Positions 43,240 to 51,535 of a DNA stretch of 64,000 nt are shown here, in pieces (position 1 is the first letter of the stretch; each line of letters starts with the position of its first letter). The DNA is from Chloroflexota bacterium (GTDB lineage: Bacteria; Chloroflexota; Anaerolineae; UBA4142; SHND01). Location: assembly GCA_004295045.1 (NCBI GenBank), contig SHND01000024.1, positions 1 to 64,000 of the forward strand. The letters run 5' to 3'. Position numbers and translations under genes: made by a program. The notes beneath the pieces are model-generated. The model searched no databases and was not told the DNA's origin. It worked only from the letters and a program-made list of their open reading frames with translations.

Positions 43240-44202
43240 ATGTTCGACCCGCAAGTTTTATCAAGCGTCATCATCACCTTGAAAAACGCGCGCACCGTTT
43301 TCATCGCCGCGCACATTCAGCCCGATGGCGATTGCGTCGGTTCACAGCTGGCGTTAGCCGAGGCGTTACAGTTGCTTGGAAAACGCACCGTCCTCTCACT
43401 GGACGACAAAATTCCAGAAAACCTCAATTTTCTCAAGGGCGTCAAGGAAATTGCGCCGCGCGAACCCAACGGCGAAGATGTGTTTGTGTATGTGGATGGC
43501 AGTGATTCCAAACGCTACGGCAAAGCGCTGAATCGCGCGTCAAGCGGCACGCGTCCCGTCATTTTGATTGACCATCATGTAACGAACGAACCGTTTGGCG
43601 ATTTGAATCTGGTGGACACTGCCGCCGCCTCCACCGCCGAGATTGTGTTTGACCTCATCCGTGCGCTCCAGGTTCAACGTACGCCAAGCATCGCGCAAGC
43701 GCTCCTCACAGGCATCATCACCGACACAATGGGCTTTCGCACCACCGCGACCACGCCTGCCACGCTTGAAAAAGGAACTGCCCTCGTCCGCGATGGCGCG
43801 TCCATCCCTCAAATCATAGATCAGGTCTATAACCGTCGTTCGTACGCGTTCTTGCGCGTTCTGGGCTATGCGATTTCCCACTCCAAATTAGAACGCCACA
43901 TTTTGTGGAGCGCGATTGATTACAAAACGCTCCAAGACTTGGGCGTCAACAACGGAACGAGCGGCGTCGTCACACAACTTTTATCCGTCGCCGACGCGCG
44001 CATTGCGTTCTTTCTCACCGAGAAACAAGACGGTCACATAGATTTGAGTTTGCGTTCGCGCGCAGACGTGGATATATCGGGTGTTGCCACACGCCTCGGC
44101 GGCGGCGGACACAAGCAGGCAGCTGGAGCATTGCTTCCGCCTCCTTTTGAAACTGCCGCGCAGCGCGTGCTTGACGCGATTCAGCAAGAATACAAACCCT
44201 GA
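43240..44202 (+). CDS. nrnA: DHH family phosphoesterase (NrnA-like oligoribonuclease/pAp phosphatase)
   Basis: DHH-DHHA1 protein that degrades nanoRNA and/or 3'-phosphoadenosine-5'-phosphate. Motifs: AAHIQPDGDCVGS (motif I), VYVDGSD, IDHHVTN (DHH), and in the DHHA1 domain GGGGHKQAAGA. The 320-residue length is standard. Position between infB and truB is usual for this gene, though rbfA normally lies between. The start directly follows the word-repeat spacer. Confidence 0.92.
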   Translation: MFDPQVLSSVIITLKNARTVFIAAHIQPDGDCVGSQLALAEALQLLGKRTVLSLDDKIPENLNFLKGVKEIAPREPNGEDVFVYVDGSDSKRYGKALNRASSGTRPVILIDHHVTNEPFGDLNLVDTAAASTAEIVFDLIRALQVQRTPSIAQALLTGIITDTMGFRTTATTPATLEKGTALVRDGASIPQIIDQVYNRRSYAFLRVLGYAISHSKLERHILWSAIDYKTLQDLGVNNGTSGVVTQLLSVADARIAFFLTEKQDGHIDLSLRSRADVDISGVATRLGGGGHKQAAGALLPPPFETAAQRVLDAIQQEYKP

Positions 44203-44207
44203 CCGCA

Positions 44208-44248
44208 GACAGGGTAGGAACGGAACCAGGTTCCGTTCCTACCCTGTC
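44208..44248. repeat. perfect 41-bp palindrome between nrnA and truB
   Basis: The 20-bp arm GACAGGGTAGGAACGGAACC is followed by one base and its exact complement. It could form a stable RNA hairpin or a cruciform; a GTCCGTCGTCC word follows before truB. Confidence 0.9.
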
Positions 44249-44272
44249 CATCATCCCGCGTCCGTCGTCCGC

Positions 44273-45154
44273 ATGAACTCTCTCCTCATTCTCGACAAAC
44301 CGCAAGGTCTTTCCTCACATTCCGCCGTTCACCGCGTTCGTAAAATCACAGGCGAAGAGCGCGTCGGACACGCGGGCACGCTCGACCCGATGGCGACGGG
44401 CGTGCTGTTGATTTTGCTCGGCAGCGCGGTGCGGCTCTCGGAATGGATCGTTGATCACGATAAAAAATATCGCGCGACGGTGAAACTCGGCATCGAGACC
44501 GACACATACGACGCGACCGGGAATGTAACGGCAACACGCGCCGTCAAAAGTTCCGAAAATGAAATCCGCGCCGCGCTCGCGTCCTTTGTCGGCAAGCAAA
44601 ATCAGATTCCACCTGCCCATTCCGCGATTCAAATTCAAGGCAAGCGCGCGTACAAACTCGCGCGGCAAGGCGTCGAACTCGAAATGCAGCCGCGCGCCGT
44701 CGAAATTTATTCTATCGAAAATATCACAATTGAAAATGATCTCGTCGCGTTCGATGTGCATTGCAGCAAAGGCACATACATTCGCTCGCTCGCGCACGAC
44801 CTTGGCGCGAAACTTGGCGCGGGCGCGCATCTCGCCGCGCTGCGCCGCACCGCGAGCGGAAATTTTTCGATTATGCAGAGTTTGACGCTGGAACAAGTAG
44901 GCGATGCCGTTGCGCGCGGCGACTTGGAAAAATATCTCTTGCCAATGGATTTGGCGATTCCTCAATTCGACGCGGTATATTTGAATCAAACCGAAACACG
45001 CGCGATTCGCAACGGACAGTTCATTGCCGCGCCCGAAAATTTGACGACGCCCCTCGTGCGCGCGTATGATGAACACAAGAATTTGCTCGCGATTCTCGAA
45101 CGCGTTTCCGGAAATCAACTCAAACCAAAAAAGGTGTTAAACAATGCACAATGA
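44273..45154 (+). CDS. truB: tRNA pseudouridine synthase B
   Basis: Makes pseudouridine 55 in the T loop of tRNAs. The start ATG 44273 gives NSLLILDKPQGLSSH; the catalytic motif GHAGTLDPMATGVLL contains the nucleophilic Asp; KYRATVKLG, KGTYIRSLAHDLG and the C-terminal PUA-like region complete the family. The final codons (NNAQ) and TGA are drawn from the AATGCAC word repeat, implying that the original 3' end was replaced. Confidence 0.95.
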   Translation: MNSLLILDKPQGLSSHSAVHRVRKITGEERVGHAGTLDPMATGVLLILLGSAVRLSEWIVDHDKKYRATVKLGIETDTYDATGNVTATRAVKSSENEIRAALASFVGKQNQIPPAHSAIQIQGKRAYKLARQGVELEMQPRAVEIYSIENITIENDLVAFDVHCSKGTYIRSLAHDLGAKLGAGAHLAALRRTASGNFSIMQSLTLEQVGDAVARGDLEKYLLPMDLAIPQFDAVYLNQTETRAIRNGQFIAAPENLTTPLVRAYDEHKNLLAILERVSGNQLKPKKVLNNAQ

Positions 45155-45216
45155 CCAATACACAATGCGTGATGCAAGCTCGAGTTGTGCAATGCGTATT
45201 CAGAATTGTGCATTCA
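45141..45216. repeat. word repeat (AATGCAC type) forming the truB 3' end
   Basis: ACAATGCACAATGACCAATA and CACAATGCGT on the left, GTTGTGCAATGCG and GAATTGTGCATTC on the right, are loosely inverted. The truB stop at 45152-45154 is inside. Confidence 0.65.
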
Positions 45217-45220
45217 CCCC

Positions 45221-46180
45221 ATGACTGAAATCATTCGCACTCTCTCTGACATTCATCTCACTCAGCCGAGCGTGATCACTATCGGTTCGTTCGACGGCGT
45301 GCATCGCGGACACGCGCTGCTGCTTCAAACCGTCATCGCACACGCGCGCGAAAAAAACGCGGCGAGTGTTGTCGTCACGTTGAACCCGCATCCAAAATTG
45401 GCGCTGCGTCCCGATTCCAACTTGGAGTTATTGAGCACGTTGGAGGAACGCTTAAAACTACTCGCGCAACAAGGCGTGGATTACGTTATCGTTTTTCCAT
45501 TTTCACTCGAACAATCCAAACTGCGCGCGCGTGAATTTGTCGAATTGCTGCGCAATCATCTCAACCTTGTCGAATTGGTATGCGGTCCAAATTTTGCGCT
45601 CGGCTATAAACGCGAAGGCACCATTCCCGTTTTGCGAGATTTGGGGCAAGAGTTTGGTTTTGTCGTAACCGTCGTGACGCCGCGCGAATTCACGGAAGGA
45701 ATTATTTCCAGTACGCGCGTGCGCGATCTCGTCGCGAACGGCGAGGTAAAACAAGCGGCAGAATTGCTCGGACATTTTCCGATGCTGCGCGGCATTGTCG
45801 TTCACGGCGACCATCGCGGACGCGAACTCGGCTTTCCTACCGCAAATCTCCAAGTGCCCGAGCACAAATTGATTCCGGCGAATGGCATCTATGCGGTGCG
45901 CGTCCGGCTGGGCGATGAATGGCGCGATGGCGCTGCGAGCATCGGCATTCGCCCGACGTTCGGCGGCGGCAAACGGTTGGTGGAAATTTTTATGTTCGAT
46001 TTTACGCGTTGGATTTATGGCGAGGAACTGGAAGTGTTTTTTATTGAACGTCTGCGCGACGAAGAAAAATTCGACAGCATTCAAGCGTTGCTCGAACAAA
46101 TGACGCGCGATGTCGAAAATGCGCGCGCGATTTTGAAAACGTTGAATCAAGGCGAACCGCTTGTGAGACGGGATGTGTGA
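45221..46180 (+). CDS. ribF: bifunctional riboflavin kinase / FAD synthetase
   Basis: Phosphorylates riboflavin to FMN and adenylates FMN to FAD. The N-terminal nucleotidyltransferase domain has ITIGSFDGVHRGHALLL and VCGPNFALGYKREG, with ISSTRVRDLVANG closing it. The C-terminal kinase domain shows GIVVHGDHRGRELGFPTANL and NGIYAVRV. At 319 residues it is normal for RibCF. ATG 45221 follows a word-repeat spacer; the nrnA-truB-ribF order is common. Confidence 0.95.
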   Translation: MTEIIRTLSDIHLTQPSVITIGSFDGVHRGHALLLQTVIAHAREKNAASVVVTLNPHPKLALRPDSNLELLSTLEERLKLLAQQGVDYVIVFPFSLEQSKLRAREFVELLRNHLNLVELVCGPNFALGYKREGTIPVLRDLGQEFGFVVTVVTPREFTEGIISSTRVRDLVANGEVKQAAELLGHFPMLRGIVVHGDHRGRELGFPTANLQVPEHKLIPANGIYAVRVRLGDEWRDGAASIGIRPTFGGGKRLVEIFMFDFTRWIYGEELEVFFIERLRDEEKFDSIQALLEQMTRDVENARAILKTLNQGEPLVRRDV

Positions 46181-46212
46181 AACCTCACTCGTCACTCGTC
46201 ACCCGTCACTCT
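46181..46212. repeat. word repeat (GTCACTC type) between ribF and archease
   Basis: CTCACTCGTCACTCGTCACC and CGTCACTC in tandem. Confidence 0.7.
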
Positions 46213-46216
46213 TTCA

Positions 46217-46618
46217 ATGCCACAATACGAAGAGCTTGACCACACCGCCGATTGGGCGTTCCGCGCGTTTGGCAGCGACCTAAAAGAATTGTTTCAAAAC
46301 GCCGCGTACGCGTTGTTTGCGCTTGAAGGCGCGCTCGACGCGCAATCCACCTTGACGCGCGAAATTCACGTCGAGGGCATTGACCGCGAAGCATTGTTGG
46401 TGAATTGGCTGAGCGAACTTTTATTTTTGCAAGAGACAAAACGCGAGACGTATCAGAAATTTGAAATTACGAAATTAGCAGACACGGAATTGACTGCCAC
46501 CGTTCACGGCGCACAAACACAGCCCATCACAAAATTTATCAAAGCGGTGACGTATCACGATTTGAAAATTATACAAACCGAAAAAGGATGGGAAGCGACG
46601 GTGGTGGTGGATGTGTGA
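46217..46618 (+). CDS. archease, RtcB-activating factor
   Basis: A 133-residue archease, which accelerates guanylylation and turnover of the RNA ligase RtcB. The family opening YEELDHTADWAFRAFG contains the conserved metal-binding Asp; the LLVNWLSELLFLQE helix and the late AVTYHDLKI stretch match the fold. The rtcB gene follows at once, separated only by a word repeat, so the pair is likely a functional unit for RNA 2',3'-cyclic phosphate ligation. Confidence 0.93.
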   Translation: MPQYEELDHTADWAFRAFGSDLKELFQNAAYALFALEGALDAQSTLTREIHVEGIDREALLVNWLSELLFLQETKRETYQKFEITKLADTELTATVHGAQTQPITKFIKAVTYHDLKIIQTEKGWEATVVVDV

Positions 46619-46689
46619 GGATTTATGATTTTCGATTCGATGAAATCGCGCATAATAACAAATCATAAATCAGCAATCAGAAATCAAAA
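46619..46689. repeat. word repeat (AATCATAAATC type) between archease and rtcB
   Basis: ATTTATGATT (46621-46630) and its exact complement AATCATAAAT (46661-46670) surround further GATTTTCGATT and AATCAG words, reaching the rtcB start. Confidence 0.7.
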
Positions 46690-48141
46690 ATGATTCAGAA
46701 ACACGACCTCGAACGCATTTCCGAATTCGTCTGGCAAGTCCCGCGCGAATATCGCGCGGATATGCGCGCGCCCGCGCGGATGTGGGCGGATGAAGAATTG
46801 TTGGATGACGCGCTCACCGATAAATCAATCGAACAACTCATCAACACGGCAACACTGCCGGGGATTGTGAAATATGCAATTGCAATGCCCGATATTCATC
46901 AGGGCTATGGCGCGCCTGTCGGTGGAGTGTTTGCGACGGCGACGCGTGATGGCGTGATTTCGCCCGGCGCGGTTGGATACGATATCAACTGCGGCGTCCG
47001 CGTGCTCGCGTCACATGTAGACGCGGCAGAAATTCAGCCGCATCTAAAAAATTTAGCGACGGCGTTGTATCGTAATTGTCCGAGCGGCGTCGGCGTCGGC
47101 GGCAGCGTGAACTTGTACGGCGATGACTTGGGCGACATTTTGAATCGCGGCGCGGATTGGACGCTCGAACGCGGTTACGCATTGATAGAAGATTTGCCGC
47201 GCACCGAAGAATATGGGCGCATTCCCTATGCGGACGCTGCTCAAGTTTCACAAAAAGCAAAAGAACGCGGCATTGACCAACTTGGCACGCTCGGCGCGGG
47301 CAATCATTTCATCGAAATAGACCGCATCGCAAAAATTTATGACGCCGAAAGCGCGCGCGTTTTGGATTTGTTTGAAAATCAAGTCGTCGTGCAAATTCAC
47401 TGCGGCTCGCGCGGACTCGGGCATCAAGTTTGCCAAGATTACGTGGACCAATTTCAACGCGTCGTAAAAGAGTACAACATCGTCTTGCCCGACCGCGAAC
47501 TCGTCGCCGCGCCGTTCACTTCACCCGAAGGACAGGCGTATGTTGGCGCGATGGGCGCCGCCGCAAATTTCGCATTTGCGAATCGCCAAGTCCTCGCCTT
47601 TCACATTCGCCGTTCATTCGCCGACGTGTTGAAAGGTCACGTCAACGATTTTCATTTGCATCAGGTCTACGACATCGCGCACAACATGGCAAAAGTGGAA
47701 GAGCATGACGTTGACGACGCGTTGACTCAAGTTCTCGTGCATCGCAAAGGCGCCACGCGCGCGTTCGGTCCAAATTCGCCTGTGCTGCCCGACGACCTCA
47801 AGGAAATTGGACAGCCGGTTTTGATTCCCGGTTCGATGGGCACCATGTCATTTATTTTGTGCGGCACAGCGGGTTCGATGGCGCAGACGTTCGGTTCGTG
47901 CTGTCACGGCGCGGGACGCGTCTGGAGTCGGCATCGCGCGAAAAAAGAAATTCGCGGCGACAAGCTGCGCGCGGAAATGCAGGAACGCGGCATCGAGGTA
48001 CGCGCGGGTTCGTTGAGCGGTCTCGCCGAAGAAGCGCCGCAAGCGTACAAAGATGTTTCGCGCGTGGTGCAAGTGGTCGAGGACGCGGGCATCGGCAAAA
48101 TCGTCGCGCGGTTGGAACCAATGGCGGTGATAAAAGGATGA
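46690..48141 (+). CDS. rtcB: RNA-splicing ligase RtcB
   Basis: GTP- and Mn2+-dependent ligase joining 2',3'-cyclic phosphate or 3'-phosphate RNA ends to 5'-OH ends. Family motifs include MPDIHQGYGAPVGGVFAT, GAVGYDINCGVRVL with the metal Asp and Cys, LGAGNHFIEI, HCGSRGLGHQ, NFAFANRQ and, near the C terminus, SCCHGAGR with the guanylylated His. The 483-residue length is normal. Archease is encoded just upstream. Confidence 0.96.
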   Translation: MIQKHDLERISEFVWQVPREYRADMRAPARMWADEELLDDALTDKSIEQLINTATLPGIVKYAIAMPDIHQGYGAPVGGVFATATRDGVISPGAVGYDINCGVRVLASHVDAAEIQPHLKNLATALYRNCPSGVGVGGSVNLYGDDLGDILNRGADWTLERGYALIEDLPRTEEYGRIPYADAAQVSQKAKERGIDQLGTLGAGNHFIEIDRIAKIYDAESARVLDLFENQVVVQIHCGSRGLGHQVCQDYVDQFQRVVKEYNIVLPDRELVAAPFTSPEGQAYVGAMGAAANFAFANRQVLAFHIRRSFADVLKGHVNDFHLHQVYDIAHNMAKVEEHDVDDALTQVLVHRKGATRAFGPNSPVLPDDLKEIGQPVLIPGSMGTMSFILCGTAGSMAQTFGSCCHGAGRVWSRHRAKKEIRGDKLRAEMQERGIEVRAGSLSGLAEEAPQAYKDVSRVVQVVEDAGIGKIVARLEPMAVIKG

Positions 48142-48186
48142 TTAAGTGATTGGGTGATTAGGTGATTAAGAGATTCGGTGATTAGC
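48137..48186. repeat. word repeat (GTGATTGG type) at the rtcB 3' end
   Basis: GATGATTAAGTGATTGGGTG, ATTAGGTGATTAAG and GATTCGGTGATTAG in tandem. The rtcB TGA (48139-48141) touches the first word. Confidence 0.7.
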
Positions 48187-48227
48187 GGGGGCAATGCATT
48201 CTGCTTGCCCGAAAAGTGAGCGGCGAT

Positions 48228-49202
48228 ATGAAATTAGAAGCGCTTGAAATTGAAAAGGCGATTGGCGGGGTGTTGATTCACAACCTCGCCGACGCGCAGG
48301 GACATAAAGCATTCGCCAAAGGGCATCGGCTCGTGGCAAGCGATGTGGAAAAATTGCGCGCGTTAGGCAAGCCGACTGTGTTGGTTGGGATGTTGGATGC
48401 GGACGAGGTGAATGAGAATGACGCGGCGGTGCGCGTCGCCAACGCGATTACAGGCGAAAACATTTCGCAATCTGCGGTGAGCGGCGGGCGCGTGAATTTG
48501 TTTGCGACCGCGCGCGGAATCCTTAAGGTTGACGACGACGCGTTGGCGCGCATCAATTTGTTGGATGGAATCGCCATCGCGACCATTTCCGCAAACCAGG
48601 TCGTCGCGCCAAAAAAGATGGTGGCGACGATCAAAGCCATCGGCTTGGCGATTTCCGAAAATGTTTTGCAGCAAGCAGAACAGCTTGCGCGCGCATCGCA
48701 AAAAATAATTGGCGTGCGCGAATTGCGCGCGGCGCGCGTCGCGGTAATTTTGACCGGCAGCGCGGCAGCGCGCGCGCGCGTCGAAAAAGGATTGATTGCG
48801 CCGATTCAAGGACGCGTCGAGGAATTGGGCGGAAGCGTTGTCTCGAACGAATTTGTCGCGCACGCGGAACACGCGATTGCAGAGGCGATTGAACGCGCGA
48901 AAAATTTGAAAGTGGATTGCATCATCGTCGCGGGCGAAACGTCCATTATGAATGTCGGCGATGTGACGCCAAGCGGAATCACGCGCGCGGGCGGAATCAT
49001 CGAACTGTATGGCGCGCCCGTCGAGCCGGGGAATTTACTGCTGCTCGCCTACGCGAACGATTTACCCATCATCGGCGCGCCGGGCTGCGTGAAATCGCGC
49101 GAGACGAATGTGGTGGATTTGATTTTGCCAAGAATTTTGTCCGGCGAACGTTTACGCAAAAAAGATGTGGTCGCGTTGGCGAATGGGGGTTTGTTGCTCT
49201 GA
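48228..49202 (+). CDS. molybdopterin-binding domain protein (MoeA/CinA-related)
   Basis: A MoCF-biosynthesis/molybdopterin-binding family protein of about 324 residues. The central section RAARVAVILTGSAAARARVEKG, then SVVSNEFVAHAEHAIAEAIE and DCIIVAGETSIMN, match the MPT-binding domain; the final APGCVKSRETNVVDLILPRIL matches too. Such proteins often accompany xanthine-dehydrogenase-like enzymes, but none is in the window. ATG 48228 is preferred; a GTG 12 bp upstream is possible. It converges with a DUF4058 gene across a terminator. Confidence 0.8.
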   Translation: MKLEALEIEKAIGGVLIHNLADAQGHKAFAKGHRLVASDVEKLRALGKPTVLVGMLDADEVNENDAAVRVANAITGENISQSAVSGGRVNLFATARGILKVDDDALARINLLDGIAIATISANQVVAPKKMVATIKAIGLAISENVLQQAEQLARASQKIIGVRELRAARVAVILTGSAAARARVEKGLIAPIQGRVEELGGSVVSNEFVAHAEHAIAEAIERAKNLKVDCIIVAGETSIMNVGDVTPSGITRAGGIIELYGAPVEPGNLLLLAYANDLPIIGAPGCVKSRETNVVDLILPRILSGERLRKKDVVALANGGLLL

Positions 49203-49210
49203 AAATGCGA

Positions 49211-49240
49211 ACGGCGGGTTTTACCCGCCGTCTTGTTTTA
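49211..49240. terminator. bidirectional terminator between convergent genes
   Basis: A 9-bp stem ACGGCGGGT / ACCCGCCGT with a 3-nt loop, then CTTGTTTTATAT. The TAA of the DUF4058 gene begins in the loop. Confidence 0.8.
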
Positions 49241-50027
49241 TATATCCAGCCACGCGGATTTTTTCTTGAACCCACTGCGTGTCTTCCGCGCCCAATTCTG
49301 GCAGAGGCAACGCTTTGGTGTAATCGAGCAATCGTTCGTAATGCACCAGACTGAAACACGCCTCCACCGCCACTTGCAAGTCGAGCGCAACATCCGCGTC
49401 AGGCGGCAAAAGTGGAATCGGTATCGTCGGCAATTTTGCGCGTAACGGAATCGGAAAAACTTGAGTGCGCGGGCGGCGCTGCACGCGGCTCAAGAAAACA
49501 AAGTACGGCGCGTTAGGCAATTCGCCGATGAGATGAATGCGTCTGCCCGCGCGCAGCAAATCTATTTCCACCAAATGCGTGCGCGTGCTCAAGAGTTCGA
49601 CGCGTTTGGCATTGTAATCTTCCCAACCCACGCCGCGTTTATTGCCGGGCGACAAAATTTCAATCACCGTCACGAGTCGCCGTTCCGCCACATCGCGAAT
49701 TTCCACGCTCAACGCGGGAATTTCTTGCGGAATCGGGCTCACAAGTTCCACTATCGCTTCTTGTATTCCCGCCACCACGTATTCCGCGAGCGCTTCTTGC
49801 GCGCGCGACGCTTCCACCACATGCACATCGGGATAGATGCTGCGCGCTTGCGAAATAATTTCGAGCGCGCTGTCGTCCAGCCAATAATGTTTGTTCAACA
49901 ACGCAACATATCTTTCGGGAAGACGTTGCAAAATTTGGGCGCGAATTTCACTTGCCAACGTGTCATGAAACTCCATCCACATCTCGCCTTCAAGAAACGG
50001 GTCCATGCCGGGAAACGGTGACGCCAT
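49221..50027 (-). CDS. DUF4058 family protein
   Basis: Recognised by the opening ASPFPGMDPFLEGEMWMEFHDTL and by VVEIL-type LVTVIEILSPGNKRGVGWEDYNAKR, the family's nuclease-like core; function is unknown, and some members occur in large numbers in cyanobacteria and Chloroflexota. The 268-residue product is full length. The start overlaps the GrpB stop (TGATG), so the two are translationally coupled; a GTG one codon earlier is equally possible. Confidence 0.88.
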   Translation of the reverse strand: MASPFPGMDPFLEGEMWMEFHDTLASEIRAQILQRLPERYVALLNKHYWLDDSALEIISQARSIYPDVHVVEASRAQEALAEYVVAGIQEAIVELVSPIPQEIPALSVEIRDVAERRLVTVIEILSPGNKRGVGWEDYNAKRVELLSTRTHLVEIDLLRAGRRIHLIGELPNAPYFVFLSRVQRRPRTQVFPIPLRAKLPTIPIPLLPPDADVALDLQVAVEACFSLVHYERLLDYTKALPLPELGAEDTQWVQEKIRVAGYIKQDGG

Positions 50028-50548
50028 CACAACCTCCCCGCCGCGCGTTCCGCACGCGCGCGCGCTTCGATGCCGCGAATAAATTCCGTTTTCGCTTCCG
50101 TGTAACCCGGACGGTCATTGCGAAATTTTTCCGCGAGCGCGTATTTCAATTCCGCGTACTGTTGCACGGTGTCGGGATGCACGCGCAAATAATCGCGAAA
50201 ATTCAAATGCCGTTCGATTTCGGGATTGTCCTGCACGTACAAATGAAGATGGCGCGTACTTGGTTTCTCATCTCGAAAATAAACGCGCCCTTCCACTCCG
50301 TGCTCGCCAAAGCAGATGCAGCCCAACCGAACGATGGGAGTGATCGAACGCAACGCGTCAGTTTCATTCTCTACAATGATCATAATGTCAATGATTGGCT
50401 TGGCGGCGAGTCCGACGACAGATGTGCTGCCAATATGTTCGATTTGAACATTAAAGTCGCGCAACGCATCCAACAACCGGGCGCGGTCTTGCGCGAATTG
50501 ATTCGCCCACTGCGGGTCATGAGCCACGACAATAATCGGGTCGTCCAT
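50027..50548 (-). CDS. GrpB family nucleotidyltransferase-like protein
   Basis: UPF0157/GrpB domain, a nucleotidyltransferase-fold family whose members include dephospho-CoA kinase C-terminal domains. The motif IEHIGSTSVVGLAAKPIIDIMI contains the conserved GSTS and DIMI elements; HLHLYVQ follows. 173 residues. It starts 2 bp after the era stop and overlaps the DUF4058 gene, so all three form one transcript. The substrate is unknown. Confidence 0.88.
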   Translation of the reverse strand: MDDPIIVVAHDPQWANQFAQDRARLLDALRDFNVQIEHIGSTSVVGLAAKPIIDIMIIVENETDALRSITPIVRLGCICFGEHGVEGRVYFRDEKPSTRHLHLYVQDNPEIERHLNFRDYLRVHPDTVQQYAELKYALAEKFRNDRPGYTEAKTEFIRGIEARARAERAAGRL

Positions 50549-50550
50549 TT

Positions 50551-51498
50551 TCAATCGAGCGAATAACCCAACTCGCGCAGCAACCGATCATCGCGCCGCC
50601 ACTGCTGACGCACTTTGACGATCAATTCCAAATACGCTTGATGCCCCAGCCACGCCTCGATTTCTTTGCGCGCGGCTTGCCCTACTTTTTTCAACATACT
50701 CCCGCGTTCGCCAATCACAATCGCCTTTTGCGAATCTTTTTCCACCCAAATCGTCGCGGAAATGTATGTCAACTGCGGCGAACGCTCCTCCCATTCGTCT
50801 ATATGAACCGCAATCGAATGCGGAATTTCTTGACGCGTGTTGATGAGCAGCTGCTCGCGCACAAGTTCCGCCGCAAGAACCTGCATCGGCGTATCCGTAA
50901 TCTCATCTTCGGGATAGAGCGCCGGTCCTTCGGGCAAACGCGCCACAATCATATCCAGCAATTTGTCCGTATTCTCTTTTTTCGTCGCCGAAATTCGCAT
51001 CCAGTCATCATGCTCTACCAAATCGAAAAACGCTTGCGTAATTTCGCCAACCATGTCGCGTTTCAACAAATCCATTTTGTTCAGCGCGAGGAGAACGGGC
51101 GCCTCCGCCCGCTCATTCAGCATTTCCGCAATGTCCTCATCCTCACGCGTCGGCATTTTTGAGCCGTCAGCGACAAACACGATCACGTCCACATCGTCGA
51201 GCGTGTCCACCGCCGAGCGCACCATAAATTTGCCGAGCGGATGAATCGGGCGATGAATGCCGGGCGTGTCCACGAAAACAATTTGCGCGTCGGGACGCGT
51301 CAAAATGCCGCGCACCACGCGGCGTGTCGTTTGCGGCTTGTCGGAAACAATCGTCACCTTTGCGCCAACGTACAAATTCAACAACGTGGACTTGCCAACG
51401 TTGGGGCGTCCCACGATGACGCAAAAGCCCGCGCGATGCTGAGGCACAGGCGATTCGGTGATTGGGTCAATGGCTGATTCTTTTTTACGTCGCGGCAT
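50551..51498 (-). CDS. era: GTPase Era
   Basis: Ribosome-associated GTPase binding the 3' end of 16S rRNA. G motifs: VGRPNVGKST (G1), DTPGIHRP (G3), NKMD (G4), and a C-terminal KH domain ending VRQQWRRDDRLLRELGY. 315 residues. Its N-terminal extension (about 20 residues) includes IDPITESP, encoded by a GTGATTGG-type word repeat, so this segment is probably a recent addition. Confidence 0.96.
   Translation of the reverse strand: MPRRKKESAIDPITESPVPQHRAGFCVIVGRPNVGKSTLLNLYVGAKVTIVSDKPQTTRRVVRGILTRPDAQIVFVDTPGIHRPIHPLGKFMVRSAVDTLDDVDVIVFVADGSKMPTREDEDIAEMLNERAEAPVLLALNKMDLLKRDMVGEITQAFFDLVEHDDWMRISATKKENTDKLLDMIVARLPEGPALYPEDEITDTPMQVLAAELVREQLLINTRQEIPHSIAVHIDEWEERSPQLTYISATIWVEKDSQKAIVIGERGSMLKKVGQAARKEIEAWLGHQAYLELIVKVRQQWRRDDRLLRELGYSLD
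51452..51476. repeat. in-frame word repeat in the era N terminus
   Basis: GATTCGGTGATTGGGTCAAT and GGCTGATT words encode the IDPITESP stretch on the minus strand. Confidence 0.6.
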
Positions 51499-51535
51499 AG
51501 TTCCTCAATAGATGAAAATTACAATATCTGCAGCA

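Noticed and set aside
48137..48186. Minus-strand frame reading NHLITQSLNHP-like sequence as a protein
   Set aside because: It is a translation of the GTGATTGG word repeat, not a gene.
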